Below the pieces are notes generated by a model, which had not been told where the DNA came from, did no database searches, and worked only from the letters and a program-made list of their open reading frames with translations. A stretch of 33,548 nucleotides of DNA. Source: JAIEPW01 sp964406035 (lineage in GTDB: Bacteria; Acidobacteriota; Terriglobia; Bryobacterales; Bryobacteraceae). The translations under genes were made by a program, and so were the position numbers. The DNA lies in assembly GCA_964406035.1 (NCBI GenBank), contig CAYOQB010000041.1, positions 1 to 33,548 of the forward strand, given 5' to 3'. Of this stretch, positions 1 through 7,424 are shown piece after piece; position 1 is the first letter of the stretch; every line of letters begins with the position of its first letter.

Positions 1-50
1 CTGTCATTGAGTTTTGACGGGACGCTCACGTACACTAGTCAGAGGCTCTG

Positions 51-1502
51 ATGCGGACCTTATTTCTAAATCCACCTTCTTTTGAGGGATTTGACGGCGG
101 CGCGAGTTCCCGCTGGCCGGCTTCCCGCGAGATCGAATCCTACTGGTATCCGGTGTGGCTTACCTACCCCGCCGGGATGATCCCGGACAGCAAAGTTCTG
201 GACGCGCCGCCGCACCACGTCTCGATCGAGCAGACCGTTGCGATGGCCAGCGATTACGAACTGCTGGTGCTGTTCACCTCCACTCCCGGCTGGCACGTGG
301 ACATCAAGATGGCGGAGATGATGAAGGACAACAACCCCAAGCTGAAGGTTGCCTTCGTCGGACCGCCGGTGACGGTGGAACCGGAAAAGGCGTTCCGCGA
401 CACCAAGGCCATCGATTTTATCGTGAAGCGGGAGTTCGATCACCAGATCGCCAACTATGCCAAGGGCACGCCGCTCGAGGAGCTTCCCGGCGTCAGCTTC
501 CGCAAGAACGGACACATCCAGCACAACCCCGAAGGCGGCGTGATCGAGAACCTGGACGAGCTGCCGTGGGCGTCCAAGATCTATAAGCGGGACCTGGACT
601 TCACCCGCTACAACGTTCCGTTCCTGCTGCACCCTTACATTTCGTTCTACACTTCGCGCGGCTGCCCGGCGATGTGCACCTTCTGCCTGTGGCCGCAGAC
701 GCATTCCGGGCATCGCTGGAGGCTGCGCTCCATCGACGACATCGTCAACGAGTGCCGCTGGGCGCTCGAAAACTTCCCCGGACTGAAGGAAATTTTCTTC
801 GACGACGACACCTTCAACTACAAGAAAGAGCGCACCATCGCGCTTTGCAAGGAGTTGAAGAAGCTGAACTTCACGTGGAGTTGCACGTCGCGCGTCACCA
901 CCGATTACGAGACGCTGAAGGCCATGAAGGACGCTGGCGGCCGGCTGATGATCGTGGGCTACGAGTCCGGCGATCCGCAGATCCTGAAGAACATCAAGAA
1001 GGGCGCCACCGTCGATATGGCGCGGCGCTTCACCAAGGACGCGCACAGCCTGGGGATGCTGGTGCACGCCGACTTCATCGTGGGCCTGCCGGGCGAAACG
1101 CGGGATTCCATTCAGAACACCATCAACTTCGCCAAGGAACTTGACTGCGAGACGATTCAGGTCTCGATCGCCCACCCGTATCCCGGCACCGAGTTCTACG
1201 ACTACATGAACAAGAACGGGTTGATCACGATCGACTCGATGACCGACGACAAGGGGCATCAGCTTCCGAACATCACCTATCCGGGCCTGGATCGCGCGGA
1301 ACTGGTGGATTGGGTGGAGCGGTTTTACGGCGAGTATTACTTCCGTCCAAAGGCCGCATGGCGGATTGTGCGCAAGGCGCTGTTCAACGGCGATGACCGC
1401 AAGCGGCTGTACAAGGAAGCGCGCGAGTACATGGCGCTGCGCAGCAAGCGCAAGCAGTTTGTCGAGGAACAGCGCCGCATGACCTCGGCGGCCTTTCAGT
1501 AA
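51..1502 (+). CDS. hpnJ: Hopanoid biosynthesis radical SAM protein HpnJ
   Basis: Radical SAM enzyme with an N-terminal cobalamin-binding-like region (about residues 1-150) and a radical SAM core. The [4Fe-4S] motif CxxxCxxC is at C205/C209/C212 (RGCPAMCTFC), followed by FFDDDTF and VGLPGET core motifs. The 483-residue length and sequence fit HpnJ. In that family the enzyme acts on the sugar head group of bacteriohopanetetrol glucosamine to form the cyclitol ether of composite hopanoids. A Shine-Dalgarno AGAGG lies 5 nt before the ATG. The stop overlaps the next ATG by 1 nt (TAATG), so it is translationally coupled to the SMR pair and hpnI downstream. HpnK, the deacetylase expected between HpnI and HpnJ in the pathway, is not in the window and may lie upstream. 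The family call is firm; the exact product is inferred from the family. Confidence 0.9.
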   Translation: MRTLFLNPPSFEGFDGGASSRWPASREIESYWYPVWLTYPAGMIPDSKVLDAPPHHVSIEQTVAMASDYELLVLFTSTPGWHVDIKMAEMMKDNNPKLKVAFVGPPVTVEPEKAFRDTKAIDFIVKREFDHQIANYAKGTPLEELPGVSFRKNGHIQHNPEGGVIENLDELPWASKIYKRDLDFTRYNVPFLLHPYISFYTSRGCPAMCTFCLWPQTHSGHRWRLRSIDDIVNECRWALENFPGLKEIFFDDDTFNYKKERTIALCKELKKLNFTWSCTSRVTTDYETLKAMKDAGGRLMIVGYESGDPQILKNIKKGATVDMARRFTKDAHSLGMLVHADFIVGLPGETRDSIQNTINFAKELDCETIQVSIAHPYPGTEFYDYMNKNGLITIDSMTDDKGHQLPNITYPGLDRAELVDWVERFYGEYYFRPKAAWRIVRKALFNGDDRKRLYKEAREYMALRSKRKQFVEEQRRMTSAAFQ

Positions 1503-1939
1503 TGCGGGAGCAGGGAGCGGCGCTGGCGTCACCGCCGCCCGAAGCGGCCGGGCATCACCGGCTGCGCTGGAAGACCTACCTGTTCGCGACCGTGGTGGTG
1601 TTGTCGGCGGTTCTGGGCAACACCGCGCTGGCGCACGGGATGAAAACGCTGGACGCCGCGTCTCCAGCCCAATATGTCACGGCGATCTTTCATCCCTGGG
1701 TGGCGCTGGGTGTGGGCCTGCTGATTCTGTGGCTGCTGACCCGGATGACGCTGCTGTCCTGGGCGGACCTCAGCTTCGTGATGCCGATTACAGCGCTGGA
1801 CTACGTATTGACCGGCGTTTCCGGATGGCTGGTGCTGAATGAGCAACTTCCGCCGGCGCGCTGGGTGGGAATCGCCCTGATTGTGGCGGGCGTGGCGCTG
1901 GTGGGCTCGACACATCCTTCGACGGAGCGGACTCAATGA
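1502..1939 (+). CDS. Small EamA/SMR-like membrane protein, first of a pair
   Basis: A 145-residue protein with a short polar N-terminus (about 25 residues) and four predicted hydrophobic segments, the topology of an SMR protein or a single EamA repeat. The segment ADLSFVMPITALDYVLTG followed by LNEQLPPARWVGIALIVAG is the typical end of an EamA/SMR unit and recurs in the next gene (ADLSFAVPATA, LLKEHISPRRWMG). The start overlaps the hpnJ stop by 1 nt and the stop overlaps the next start by 4 nt (ATGA). Two different SMR-sized genes side by side resemble heterodimeric pairs such as ArnE/ArnF, which flip a lipid-linked sugar. Because the pair sits between hpnJ and hpnI, a role in moving a hopanoid or its glycosylated precursor across the membrane is plausible but inferred. 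Confidence 0.75.
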   Translation: MREQGAALASPPPEAAGHHRLRWKTYLFATVVVLSAVLGNTALAHGMKTLDAASPAQYVTAIFHPWVALGVGLLILWLLTRMTLLSWADLSFVMPITALDYVLTGVSGWLVLNEQLPPARWVGIALIVAGVALVGSTHPSTERTQ

Positions 1940-2301
1940 TCCGCTGGTTGCTGGTGCTGGGCGTGGTGGCGTCCACCGTCGTGGGCGACGTGCTGCAGAG
2001 CATCGAAATGAAGAAGGTGGGCGAGGTGGAGGACTTTTCGGCCTCCGGACTGACCCGGCTGGCGCGGACCTTAGCCCAAAAGAAGGTGCTGATTCTGGCC
2101 ATCTTCTTCATGGCGATTTCGTTCGCGTGCTTCATGATCCTGGTGTCGGTGGCGGACCTCAGCTTCGCCGTCCCGGCAACGGCCGCAAGCCTGGTGGTAG
2201 AGACGGTGCTGGCGCGCATCCTGCTGAAGGAGCATATTTCTCCGCGGCGCTGGATGGGCGCGGCGCTGGTGGCCTCCGGCGTGGTGCTGCTGGCTTTCTA
2301 A
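1936..2301 (+). CDS. Small EamA/SMR-like membrane protein, second of a pair
   Basis: A 121-residue protein made almost entirely of four hydrophobic helices (about residues 3-20, 50-70, 75-95 and 102-120). It has the ADLSFAVPATAASLVVET and EHISPRRWMGAALVASG motifs of the EamA/SMR superfamily. It overlaps the preceding gene by the ATGA arrangement and is followed 13 nt later by hpnI. It is related to the preceding gene but clearly diverged, as expected for a heterodimer rather than a recent duplication. The substrate is unknown. Cotranscription with hopanoid head-group genes suggests a lipid or lipid-sugar substrate; a general drug/metabolite exporter cannot be excluded. Confidence 0.75.
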   Translation: MIRWLLVLGVVASTVVGDVLQSIEMKKVGEVEDFSASGLTRLARTLAQKKVLILAIFFMAISFACFMILVSVADLSFAVPATAASLVVETVLARILLKEHISPRRWMGAALVASGVVLLAF

Positions 2302-2314
2302 GAGTTCACCGACA

Positions 2315-3427
2315 GTGTTCTGGATTCTGCTTCCGATCGCGATCGCCGCCGCGGGCTACCAGCTCGTCGCGCTGCTGGCATCCCTCACCAAAGCCGCCAC
2401 CGATCAGAAGGCCAGGCCGCAGGGCTTCACTCCCGGCGTATCCATCCTGAAGCCGGTCCGGGGGCTGGATCCGGATGTGGAGCTAGCCTTCCGCTCGCAA
2501 TTGCAACAGGAATACGCGGGCGCTTATGAAGTGCTCTTCGGCGTGCACGACCCGCGGGACCCGGCGGTGGAGGTGATCGACCGGCTCTGTGCCGAGTATC
2601 CGGAACGGGCACGCAAGATCATCGCCACCACGGAAGCTCCCAACGCGAAGGTGGGCGTCCTGGCCGATCTCGCGTCCGCGGCGCGGCACGATGTCTGGGT
2701 GATCGCCGACGCGGACATCCGCGTGCCCCCGGACTATCTGACGCGCGTCATTTCGCCCTTGAAGGACGAATCCGTAGGGCTGGTGACCTGCCTGTACCGC
2801 GCCCACGCGGTGAGCTGGGCGGGTCACTGGGAAGCGCTCGGAATCGCCACCGACTTCGCTCCCTCCACGCTGGTTGCGCCGTTCTTCGGGGTGGAGGAGT
2901 TCGCCTTCGGCTCGACCATGGCGGTGCGGGCGCGCGATGTCGCCAAGATGGGCGGCCTGGAGTTGCTGGGCGACTATATCGCCGACGACTACCAGCTCGG
3001 CAGCCGCATTTATCGCATGGGCAAGCGCTGCGCGCTCAGCGAAGTAGTGGTGGACACGAGCCTGAACGAAACCACCTGGGGGGGCGTGTGGCGTCATCAG
3101 CTTCGCTGGGCGCGGACCATCCGGGTGTCGCGGCCGGGTGGCTACCTGGGGCTCCCGGTGACCCATGCCAGCGTGTGGGCTCTGGTCTGCGCGCTGCTGG
3201 GTTATTGGTGGCTGGCGATCCTGCTGCTGGCGATACGCATGGCGATGGCGTTCACCGTCAGCGTGGCGGTGTTGCGCAGCCCGGAAGCGGTGAAAATGCT
3301 GCTGTTTGTCCCGCTGCGGGATCTATGGGGCTTTGGCGTGTGGCTGGCGGGGCTGGGCGGCGACACCGTGGTCTGGCGGGGAAACCGGCTGCGTTTGTCG
3401 GCGGACGGGCGGATTCGTCCCGCGTAG
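2315..3427 (+). CDS. hpnI: Hopanoid biosynthesis glycosyltransferase HpnI
   Basis: Family 2/21 glycosyltransferase, similar to ceramide glucosyltransferases. An N-terminal membrane helix (residues 1-25) precedes the catalytic domain: VSILKPVRGLDPD (from 42), the DAD metal-binding motif at 132-134 (VIADADIRV), an acidic YIADDYQLG block at 221-229, and the QxxRW motif HQLRWART (Q262 to W265). C-terminal hydrophobic helices follow (about 285-360). HpnI is known to add N-acetylglucosamine to bacteriohopanetetrol, the step upstream of HpnJ. The start is GTG; there is no obvious Shine-Dalgarno sequence, consistent with translation coupled to the gene ending 13 nt upstream. It closes the hpn operon. 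Confidence 0.87.
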   Translation: MFWILLPIAIAAAGYQLVALLASLTKAATDQKARPQGFTPGVSILKPVRGLDPDVELAFRSQLQQEYAGAYEVLFGVHDPRDPAVEVIDRLCAEYPERARKIIATTEAPNAKVGVLADLASAARHDVWVIADADIRVPPDYLTRVISPLKDESVGLVTCLYRAHAVSWAGHWEALGIATDFAPSTLVAPFFGVEEFAFGSTMAVRARDVAKMGGLELLGDYIADDYQLGSRIYRMGKRCALSEVVVDTSLNETTWGGVWRHQLRWARTIRVSRPGGYLGLPVTHASVWALVCALLGYWWLAILLLAIRMAMAFTVSVAVLRSPEAVKMLLFVPLRDLWGFGVWLAGLGGDTVVWRGNRLRLSADGRIRPA

Positions 3428-3499
3428 CGCAATTTCGCCACGTTTTGATGGCGTTTCACCCCAAACCTGTCGGCTGGCGATAGAAGCGGTCCTAAGCTA

Positions 3500-3518
3500 C
3501 CTATCGAGCCTCGATAGG
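3500..3518. promoter_or_regulatory. Perfect palindrome, probable PadR operator
   Basis: A 19-nt perfect inverted repeat: two 9-nt arms (CCTATCGAG / CTCGATAGG) around one central base. It ends 1 nt before the ATG of the PadR gene. PadR proteins bind palindromic sites as dimers and commonly repress their own promoter. The position over the presumed transcription and translation start suggests autoregulation of the padR-permease operon. Binding itself is inferred. Confidence 0.7.
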
Positions 3519-3519
3519 A

Positions 3520-3852
3520 ATGACTAACCCCATTGATATTCCCCCCGGAACCCTCGAACTTCTGATCCTGCGCACGCTGGCCCTGCGGCCGGCGCACGGG
3601 GTCGGCGTGGCCGACCGGATCCGCATCGTGAGCGGAGGCGCCTTCGCCGCCGGTCCGGGATCGCTGTTTCCGGCGCTGCGCCGCCTGGAGGACAGCGGGT
3701 ACATCCAGGGACGGTGGGGCGAGTCCGAGAACAAGCGTCGGGCACGCTTCTACGAGATCACCGATGACGGCCGGAAGCAGCTCGAAGAAAAGAAACGCCA
3801 CTGGCTGCAGATTCTGGCGGCGGTGAGCAGCGTACTGGATCAGGAGGCATGA
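3520..3852 (+). CDS. PadR-family transcriptional regulator, acidobacterial type
   Basis: A 110-residue winged-helix protein. TLELLILRTLALRPAHGVGVADRI and GSLFPALRRLEDSGYIQGRW are the signature parts of the PadR DNA-binding domain, followed by the wing (RRARFYEITDDGRKQLEEKKRHW) and a short dimerisation helix. This short PadR type is the one habitually paired with duplicated ADOP permeases in Acidobacteria, and the ADOP gene begins 4 nt after this stop. The ATG lies directly behind the 19-nt palindrome at 3500-3518, leaving little room for a ribosome binding site beyond TAGGA, so the message may be leaderless. The effector is unknown. Confidence 0.9.
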   Translation: MTNPIDIPPGTLELLILRTLALRPAHGVGVADRIRIVSGGAFAAGPGSLFPALRRLEDSGYIQGRWGESENKRRARFYEITDDGRKQLEEKKRHWLQILAAVSSVLDQEA

Positions 3853-3856
3853 CTCG

Positions 3857-6529
3857 ATGAGCCGCCTGTTCCATCGCATCGCCAGCGGGGCGAAACTGCA
3901 ATTCCGCCGGGAGCGGGCCGAGAAGGACCTGCGGGAGGAGATCGACGCGTGCGTGGACATTCTCGCCGAGCGAAAGCTCGCGCAGGGGGTCGGCGCCGAG
4001 GAGGCTCGCCGCCAGGCTCGAATGGAACTGGAAGGGCCTGAGCAGCTCAAGGAGCAGGTCCGCGACGCCCGCGCGGGGGCGACGCTCGATTCCTTCCTGC
4101 AGGATGTCCGCTACGCATTCCGGACGCTGCGCCGCAGCCCGGGATTGTCGGCGGTGGCGATCCTCACGCTGGCCCTGGGGATCGGCCTGAATACGGCGAT
4201 TTTCGGGGTGCTGTACGCCGTGGTGCTGGAACCGCTGCCGTATCATCAACCGGAGCGGCTGGCGCTGGTCTGGTCCTCATTCGAGAAGCTGGGGACGGCG
4301 CGCGCGCCGATGTCCGGCGCGCTGCTGAAGGAGATTCTGGAGCGGAATTCCTCCCTGGAAGGCGCGGGGGCGATCTGGGTGGGCACGGGGACGTTCACCG
4401 GGGACGCCAATCCGGAGCAGGTGAAGGTGGCGAGCGTCACAACAAACTTTTTGTCGCTGCTGGGCGTGAGGCCGCAACTGGGACGCCTGTTCACGGATGA
4501 GGAGGCGGCGGGCGGGCGGCCCGCCGTGATTCTCAGCGATGCCTTGTGGCGGCGGCGGTTCGCGGCGGATCCGGGGATCATCGGCAAGGGAGTGGCATTC
4601 AGCGGTCGCAACATGACCGTGGTGGGCGTGCTGCCCGCGGACTTCCGGCTGCACTTCCCGGCGGATTCCAACGTTCCGGCCGACGTTCCGGCATTCACGC
4701 CCTTCCCCAATGCAATTTTCAAGGGTCCGCGGACGCTGTACTACCTGCGCGTGCTGGTCCGCGCGAAGCCCGGAGTGAGTCCGCAGGACGCGCAGCGGGA
4801 CCTGGACCGGGTAGCGCTGGAAACGCGCAACGCCTACACCGAATTCGCGGCGGAACGCCTGACCTTCCACGTGACCCCGATGCAAGGGGACGCGGTGCGC
4901 GAGATCCGGCCGGTGCTGACCGCGTTGTTCGCCGGATCGACGCTGGTGATCGTGGTGGTGTGCATCAATGTCGTCAATCTGCTGCTGGCGCGAGCCGGGC
5001 AGCGCGGCAAGGAGATGGCGCTGCGGGCGTCGCTGGGCGCCTCGGCCTCGCGCATTGTCCGCCAGTTGGTGACCGAGGGCGTGGTGTTGTGCACGGCGGG
5101 TTTCCTGGGCGGGATCGCCCTGGGCTGGCTGGCGCTGCGCTGGTTCGCGAGCACGCGGCCGGATCAACTGGCGCGATACCGGACGGCCACGCTGGACTGG
5201 CAGATGCTCGCGTATGCGGGCGGAATCTCGCTGGCGGCGGCGCTGCTGTTCGGGCTGGCGCCGGCACTGGAGGCGTTGAAGACCAACCTGGTGGAGCGGC
5301 TGCGGGACACGCGCGGCGGGGCTCGGTCCGCGGCTTACGGAAAGCTGCGCGCGGGCCTGATCACCTGCGAGGTGAGCCTCGGCTTTCTGCTGCTGATCGC
5401 GGCGGGACTGCTGTTGCAGACGCTATGGAATCTTCGCCAGGAGCGCGCCGGCATGGATGCGCGAGGCGTGCTGACGTTCGAGGTGGACCTGCCGGGGCGG
5501 CAGTATCCCCTGGATGCCGCGCGCGCCGCGGTGGTGAAGCGTTGGGAAGCGCGGCTGGCGGAGATCCCCGGCGTGATCGCGGTGGGCGGCGTCAGCCACC
5601 TTCCGCTGGACGATTATCCGAACTGGTACGGACCTTACCGTCCGGAGGGCGTCAGCGAGAACGCGGGCGCGGCGATGCTGGCGGATCAACGGGCGATCAC
5701 GCCCGGCTACTTCCAGGCGATGGGCACGAAGCTTCTGGAAGGCCGCCACTTCGAGCCTTTGGATCAGGCGCAGAGCCGGCTGGTGGCGATTGTCGATGAG
5801 ACGCTGGCCCGCGCCGCCTGGCCCGGCCGCAGCGCGCTGGGGCAAAAGCTGAACGTGGAGCGCTGGAACAACGGCGCCTTCGTTCCGGTTTGGACCGAGG
5901 TGGTGGGCGTGGTGGAGCACATCCGGCATCACGGCCTGGCGACACAGCTTCGCGGGCAGGTCTATCTGCCTTACGAGCAGAGCTCGCGGCCGCACCTGAG
6001 CTATGCGGTACGGGCCAGCGGCGACCCGATGGAGCTGGCCGGGCAGGTGCGGGCCGAGTTGCGCAAGCTGGACCCCGATCTGGCGCTTTCCAAGGTGCGC
6101 CCGATGCAGGCCTACATCGATAAGGCTCGCGCGCCGGCGGACCTGACGGCCAAGCTGGCGGCGGTGTTCGCGCTGTTCACGTTGCTGCTGACCGCGCTCG
6201 GCGTCCACGGCGTGATCGACTATTCGGTATCGCGCCGCATGCCGGAGATGGGCATCCGCATGGCCCTGGGGGCCAGCCACGCCGACGTGCGGAAGCTGGT
6301 GTTCCGGGAAGGATTACAGCCCGCTGTTTTCGGCGTGGCGCTGGGGATCGCGGCTTCGATCGCCGGCGCGAAATGGCTGGCAAGCCTGACCTACGGGGTC
6401 TCTCCGTTTGATCCCGCCACCTACGCCACCGCGTTCACCGTGGTCGCCATCACCGCGCTGATCGGGTGCTGGCGTCCCGCACGCAAGGCGGCGGGGGCCA
6501 ACCCCGCCGAAATTATCCGCAACGAATAA
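3857..6529 (+). CDS. ADOP-type duplicated ABC permease (MacB/FtsX-like)
   Basis: An 890-residue membrane protein with the architecture of the acidobacterial duplicated orphan permeases. A soluble N-terminal helical region (residues 1-75, with EKDLREEIDACVDILAE) precedes TM1 (about 95-118, within GLSAVAILTLALGIGLNTAIFG). Then come a first periplasmic MacB-like domain (about 120-340), a first FtsX block of three helices (about 355-475), a second MacB-like domain (about 500-720) and a second FtsX block (about 750-885) ending GANPAEIIRNE. The repeated motifs RGKEMALRASLGAS and MPEMGIRMALGAS mark the duplication. A Shine-Dalgarno AGGAGG lies 9 nt before the ATG. No ATPase gene is nearby, as is usual for this 'orphan' family; the substrate is unknown. 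Confidence 0.92.
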   Translation: MSRLFHRIASGAKLQFRRERAEKDLREEIDACVDILAERKLAQGVGAEEARRQARMELEGPEQLKEQVRDARAGATLDSFLQDVRYAFRTLRRSPGLSAVAILTLALGIGLNTAIFGVLYAVVLEPLPYHQPERLALVWSSFEKLGTARAPMSGALLKEILERNSSLEGAGAIWVGTGTFTGDANPEQVKVASVTTNFLSLLGVRPQLGRLFTDEEAAGGRPAVILSDALWRRRFAADPGIIGKGVAFSGRNMTVVGVLPADFRLHFPADSNVPADVPAFTPFPNAIFKGPRTLYYLRVLVRAKPGVSPQDAQRDLDRVALETRNAYTEFAAERLTFHVTPMQGDAVREIRPVLTALFAGSTLVIVVVCINVVNLLLARAGQRGKEMALRASLGASASRIVRQLVTEGVVLCTAGFLGGIALGWLALRWFASTRPDQLARYRTATLDWQMLAYAGGISLAAALLFGLAPALEALKTNLVERLRDTRGGARSAAYGKLRAGLITCEVSLGFLLLIAAGLLLQTLWNLRQERAGMDARGVLTFEVDLPGRQYPLDAARAAVVKRWEARLAEIPGVIAVGGVSHLPLDDYPNWYGPYRPEGVSENAGAAMLADQRAITPGYFQAMGTKLLEGRHFEPLDQAQSRLVAIVDETLARAAWPGRSALGQKLNVERWNNGAFVPVWTEVVGVVEHIRHHGLATQLRGQVYLPYEQSSRPHLSYAVRASGDPMELAGQVRAELRKLDPDLALSKVRPMQAYIDKARAPADLTAKLAAVFALFTLLLTALGVHGVIDYSVSRRMPEMGIRMALGASHADVRKLVFREGLQPAVFGVALGIAASIAGAKWLASLTYGVSPFDPATYATAFTVVAITALIGCWRPARKAAGANPAEIIRNE

Positions 6530-6544
6530 AAGGAGCACTGTCCC

Positions 6545-7411
6545 ATGAAGCGTCTGCTTGTTGTCCTATCACTCGCCGTGTCGGCGTTCGCGGCCGACGA
6601 CCGCCAGAGCGATCGCGAAGCCATTCGCGCGCATCTCGATCGCATTTTCCAGGGGTTCATCAAGAAGAATGCCGCGGAGCTGCGGGCCACCCACCATCAG
6701 AACTGGCGCGGATTCCTGGAAGGTTCGCGCGGCATCATCAAGGGCATCGACGGCTACATGCGGGCCTCGACGCCGGATCCCAACAGCCCATACGGCATGA
6801 AGGCGTACAACCTCCGCGAGTTCGACATCGTGTTCTACGGCGATACCGCGTTCGTGTCGTTCGTGGCGGATCTGGAAGCGCTGTCGACCAGCGGCATGGT
6901 GAAGCGGGCGCTGCGGATCACGGACTTATACGTCAAGGAGAACAACCACTGGATCCAGGCGGGCTCGCACACGGTGGTCCATCCGGAGACGCAGCTTGCG
7001 CAACTTGCCACGCCTGGCCGCTTGTCGGACGCGGGACGCAAGAATCTGCTGGAAGCCCGTGAAAGCGTATGGCGATCGTGGTTCGGAAACGATCAGGAGA
7101 GGCTGAAGAAGCTGGTGCCGGCGGAGACGATCGCGGCTTCGGCGGGCAGTGGCTTCGAGAAGCAGGCAACCATTCTTTCGTCGGCCATCGATTCCGCCAA
7201 GAGCGGAACGAAGCTGGTGAGCCTGGAGTTCCCATCGACCGAAATCCAAAACTACGGTCCGGTGGCAGTGCTGTATTCGACGTATAAGTACGTCACGGAG
7301 ACGGGTGGGAAGCAGTCGGCGAGCTCAGGCACGGTGATGGAGCTGTTCGTGTATCGCGACGGGCAGTGGGTGAATCCGGGCTGGCACATGGACGCGACGG
7401 CTAAGCAATAG
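6545..7411 (+). CDS. Exported protein with two NTF2-like (SnoaL/DUF4440-like) domains
   Basis: A 288-residue protein with a signal peptide (MKRLLVVLSLAVSAFA, probable cleavage before ADD). The mature part appears to be two NTF2-like cone-fold domains. The first is about residues 22-150 (REAIRAHLDRIFQGFIKKNAAEL ... VSFVADLEALSTSGMVKRALRITDLYVKENNHWIQAGSHT). The second is about 160-285 (ARESVWRSWFGNDQERLKKLV ... SGTVMELFVYRDGQWVNPGWHMDA). Each half repeats the family layout: a helix, a region of turnover variability, then strands ending in a 'W' strand. A Shine-Dalgarno AAGGAG lies 8 nt before the ATG and the gene starts 15 nt after the permease, so it likely belongs to the padR operon. No catalytic residues can be assigned; the function is unknown. 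Confidence 0.7.
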   Translation: MKRLLVVLSLAVSAFAADDRQSDREAIRAHLDRIFQGFIKKNAAELRATHHQNWRGFLEGSRGIIKGIDGYMRASTPDPNSPYGMKAYNLREFDIVFYGDTAFVSFVADLEALSTSGMVKRALRITDLYVKENNHWIQAGSHTVVHPETQLAQLATPGRLSDAGRKNLLEARESVWRSWFGNDQERLKKLVPAETIAASAGSGFEKQATILSSAIDSAKSGTKLVSLEFPSTEIQNYGPVAVLYSTYKYVTETGGKQSASSGTVMELFVYRDGQWVNPGWHMDATAKQ

Positions 7412-7424
7412 CCGGTCTTGCGGC

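Noticed and set aside
66..1532. A 488-codon open frame opposite hpnJ
   Set aside because: It lies wholly antisense to a gene with clear family motifs; such long frames are common on the reverse strand of GC-rich genes. Its translation is Arg/His/Val-rich with no recognisable domain.
4546..5799. A 417-codon frame inside the ADOP permease gene
   Set aside because: A +1 shadow of the permease; the real frame carries the MacB/FtsX motifs without interruption.
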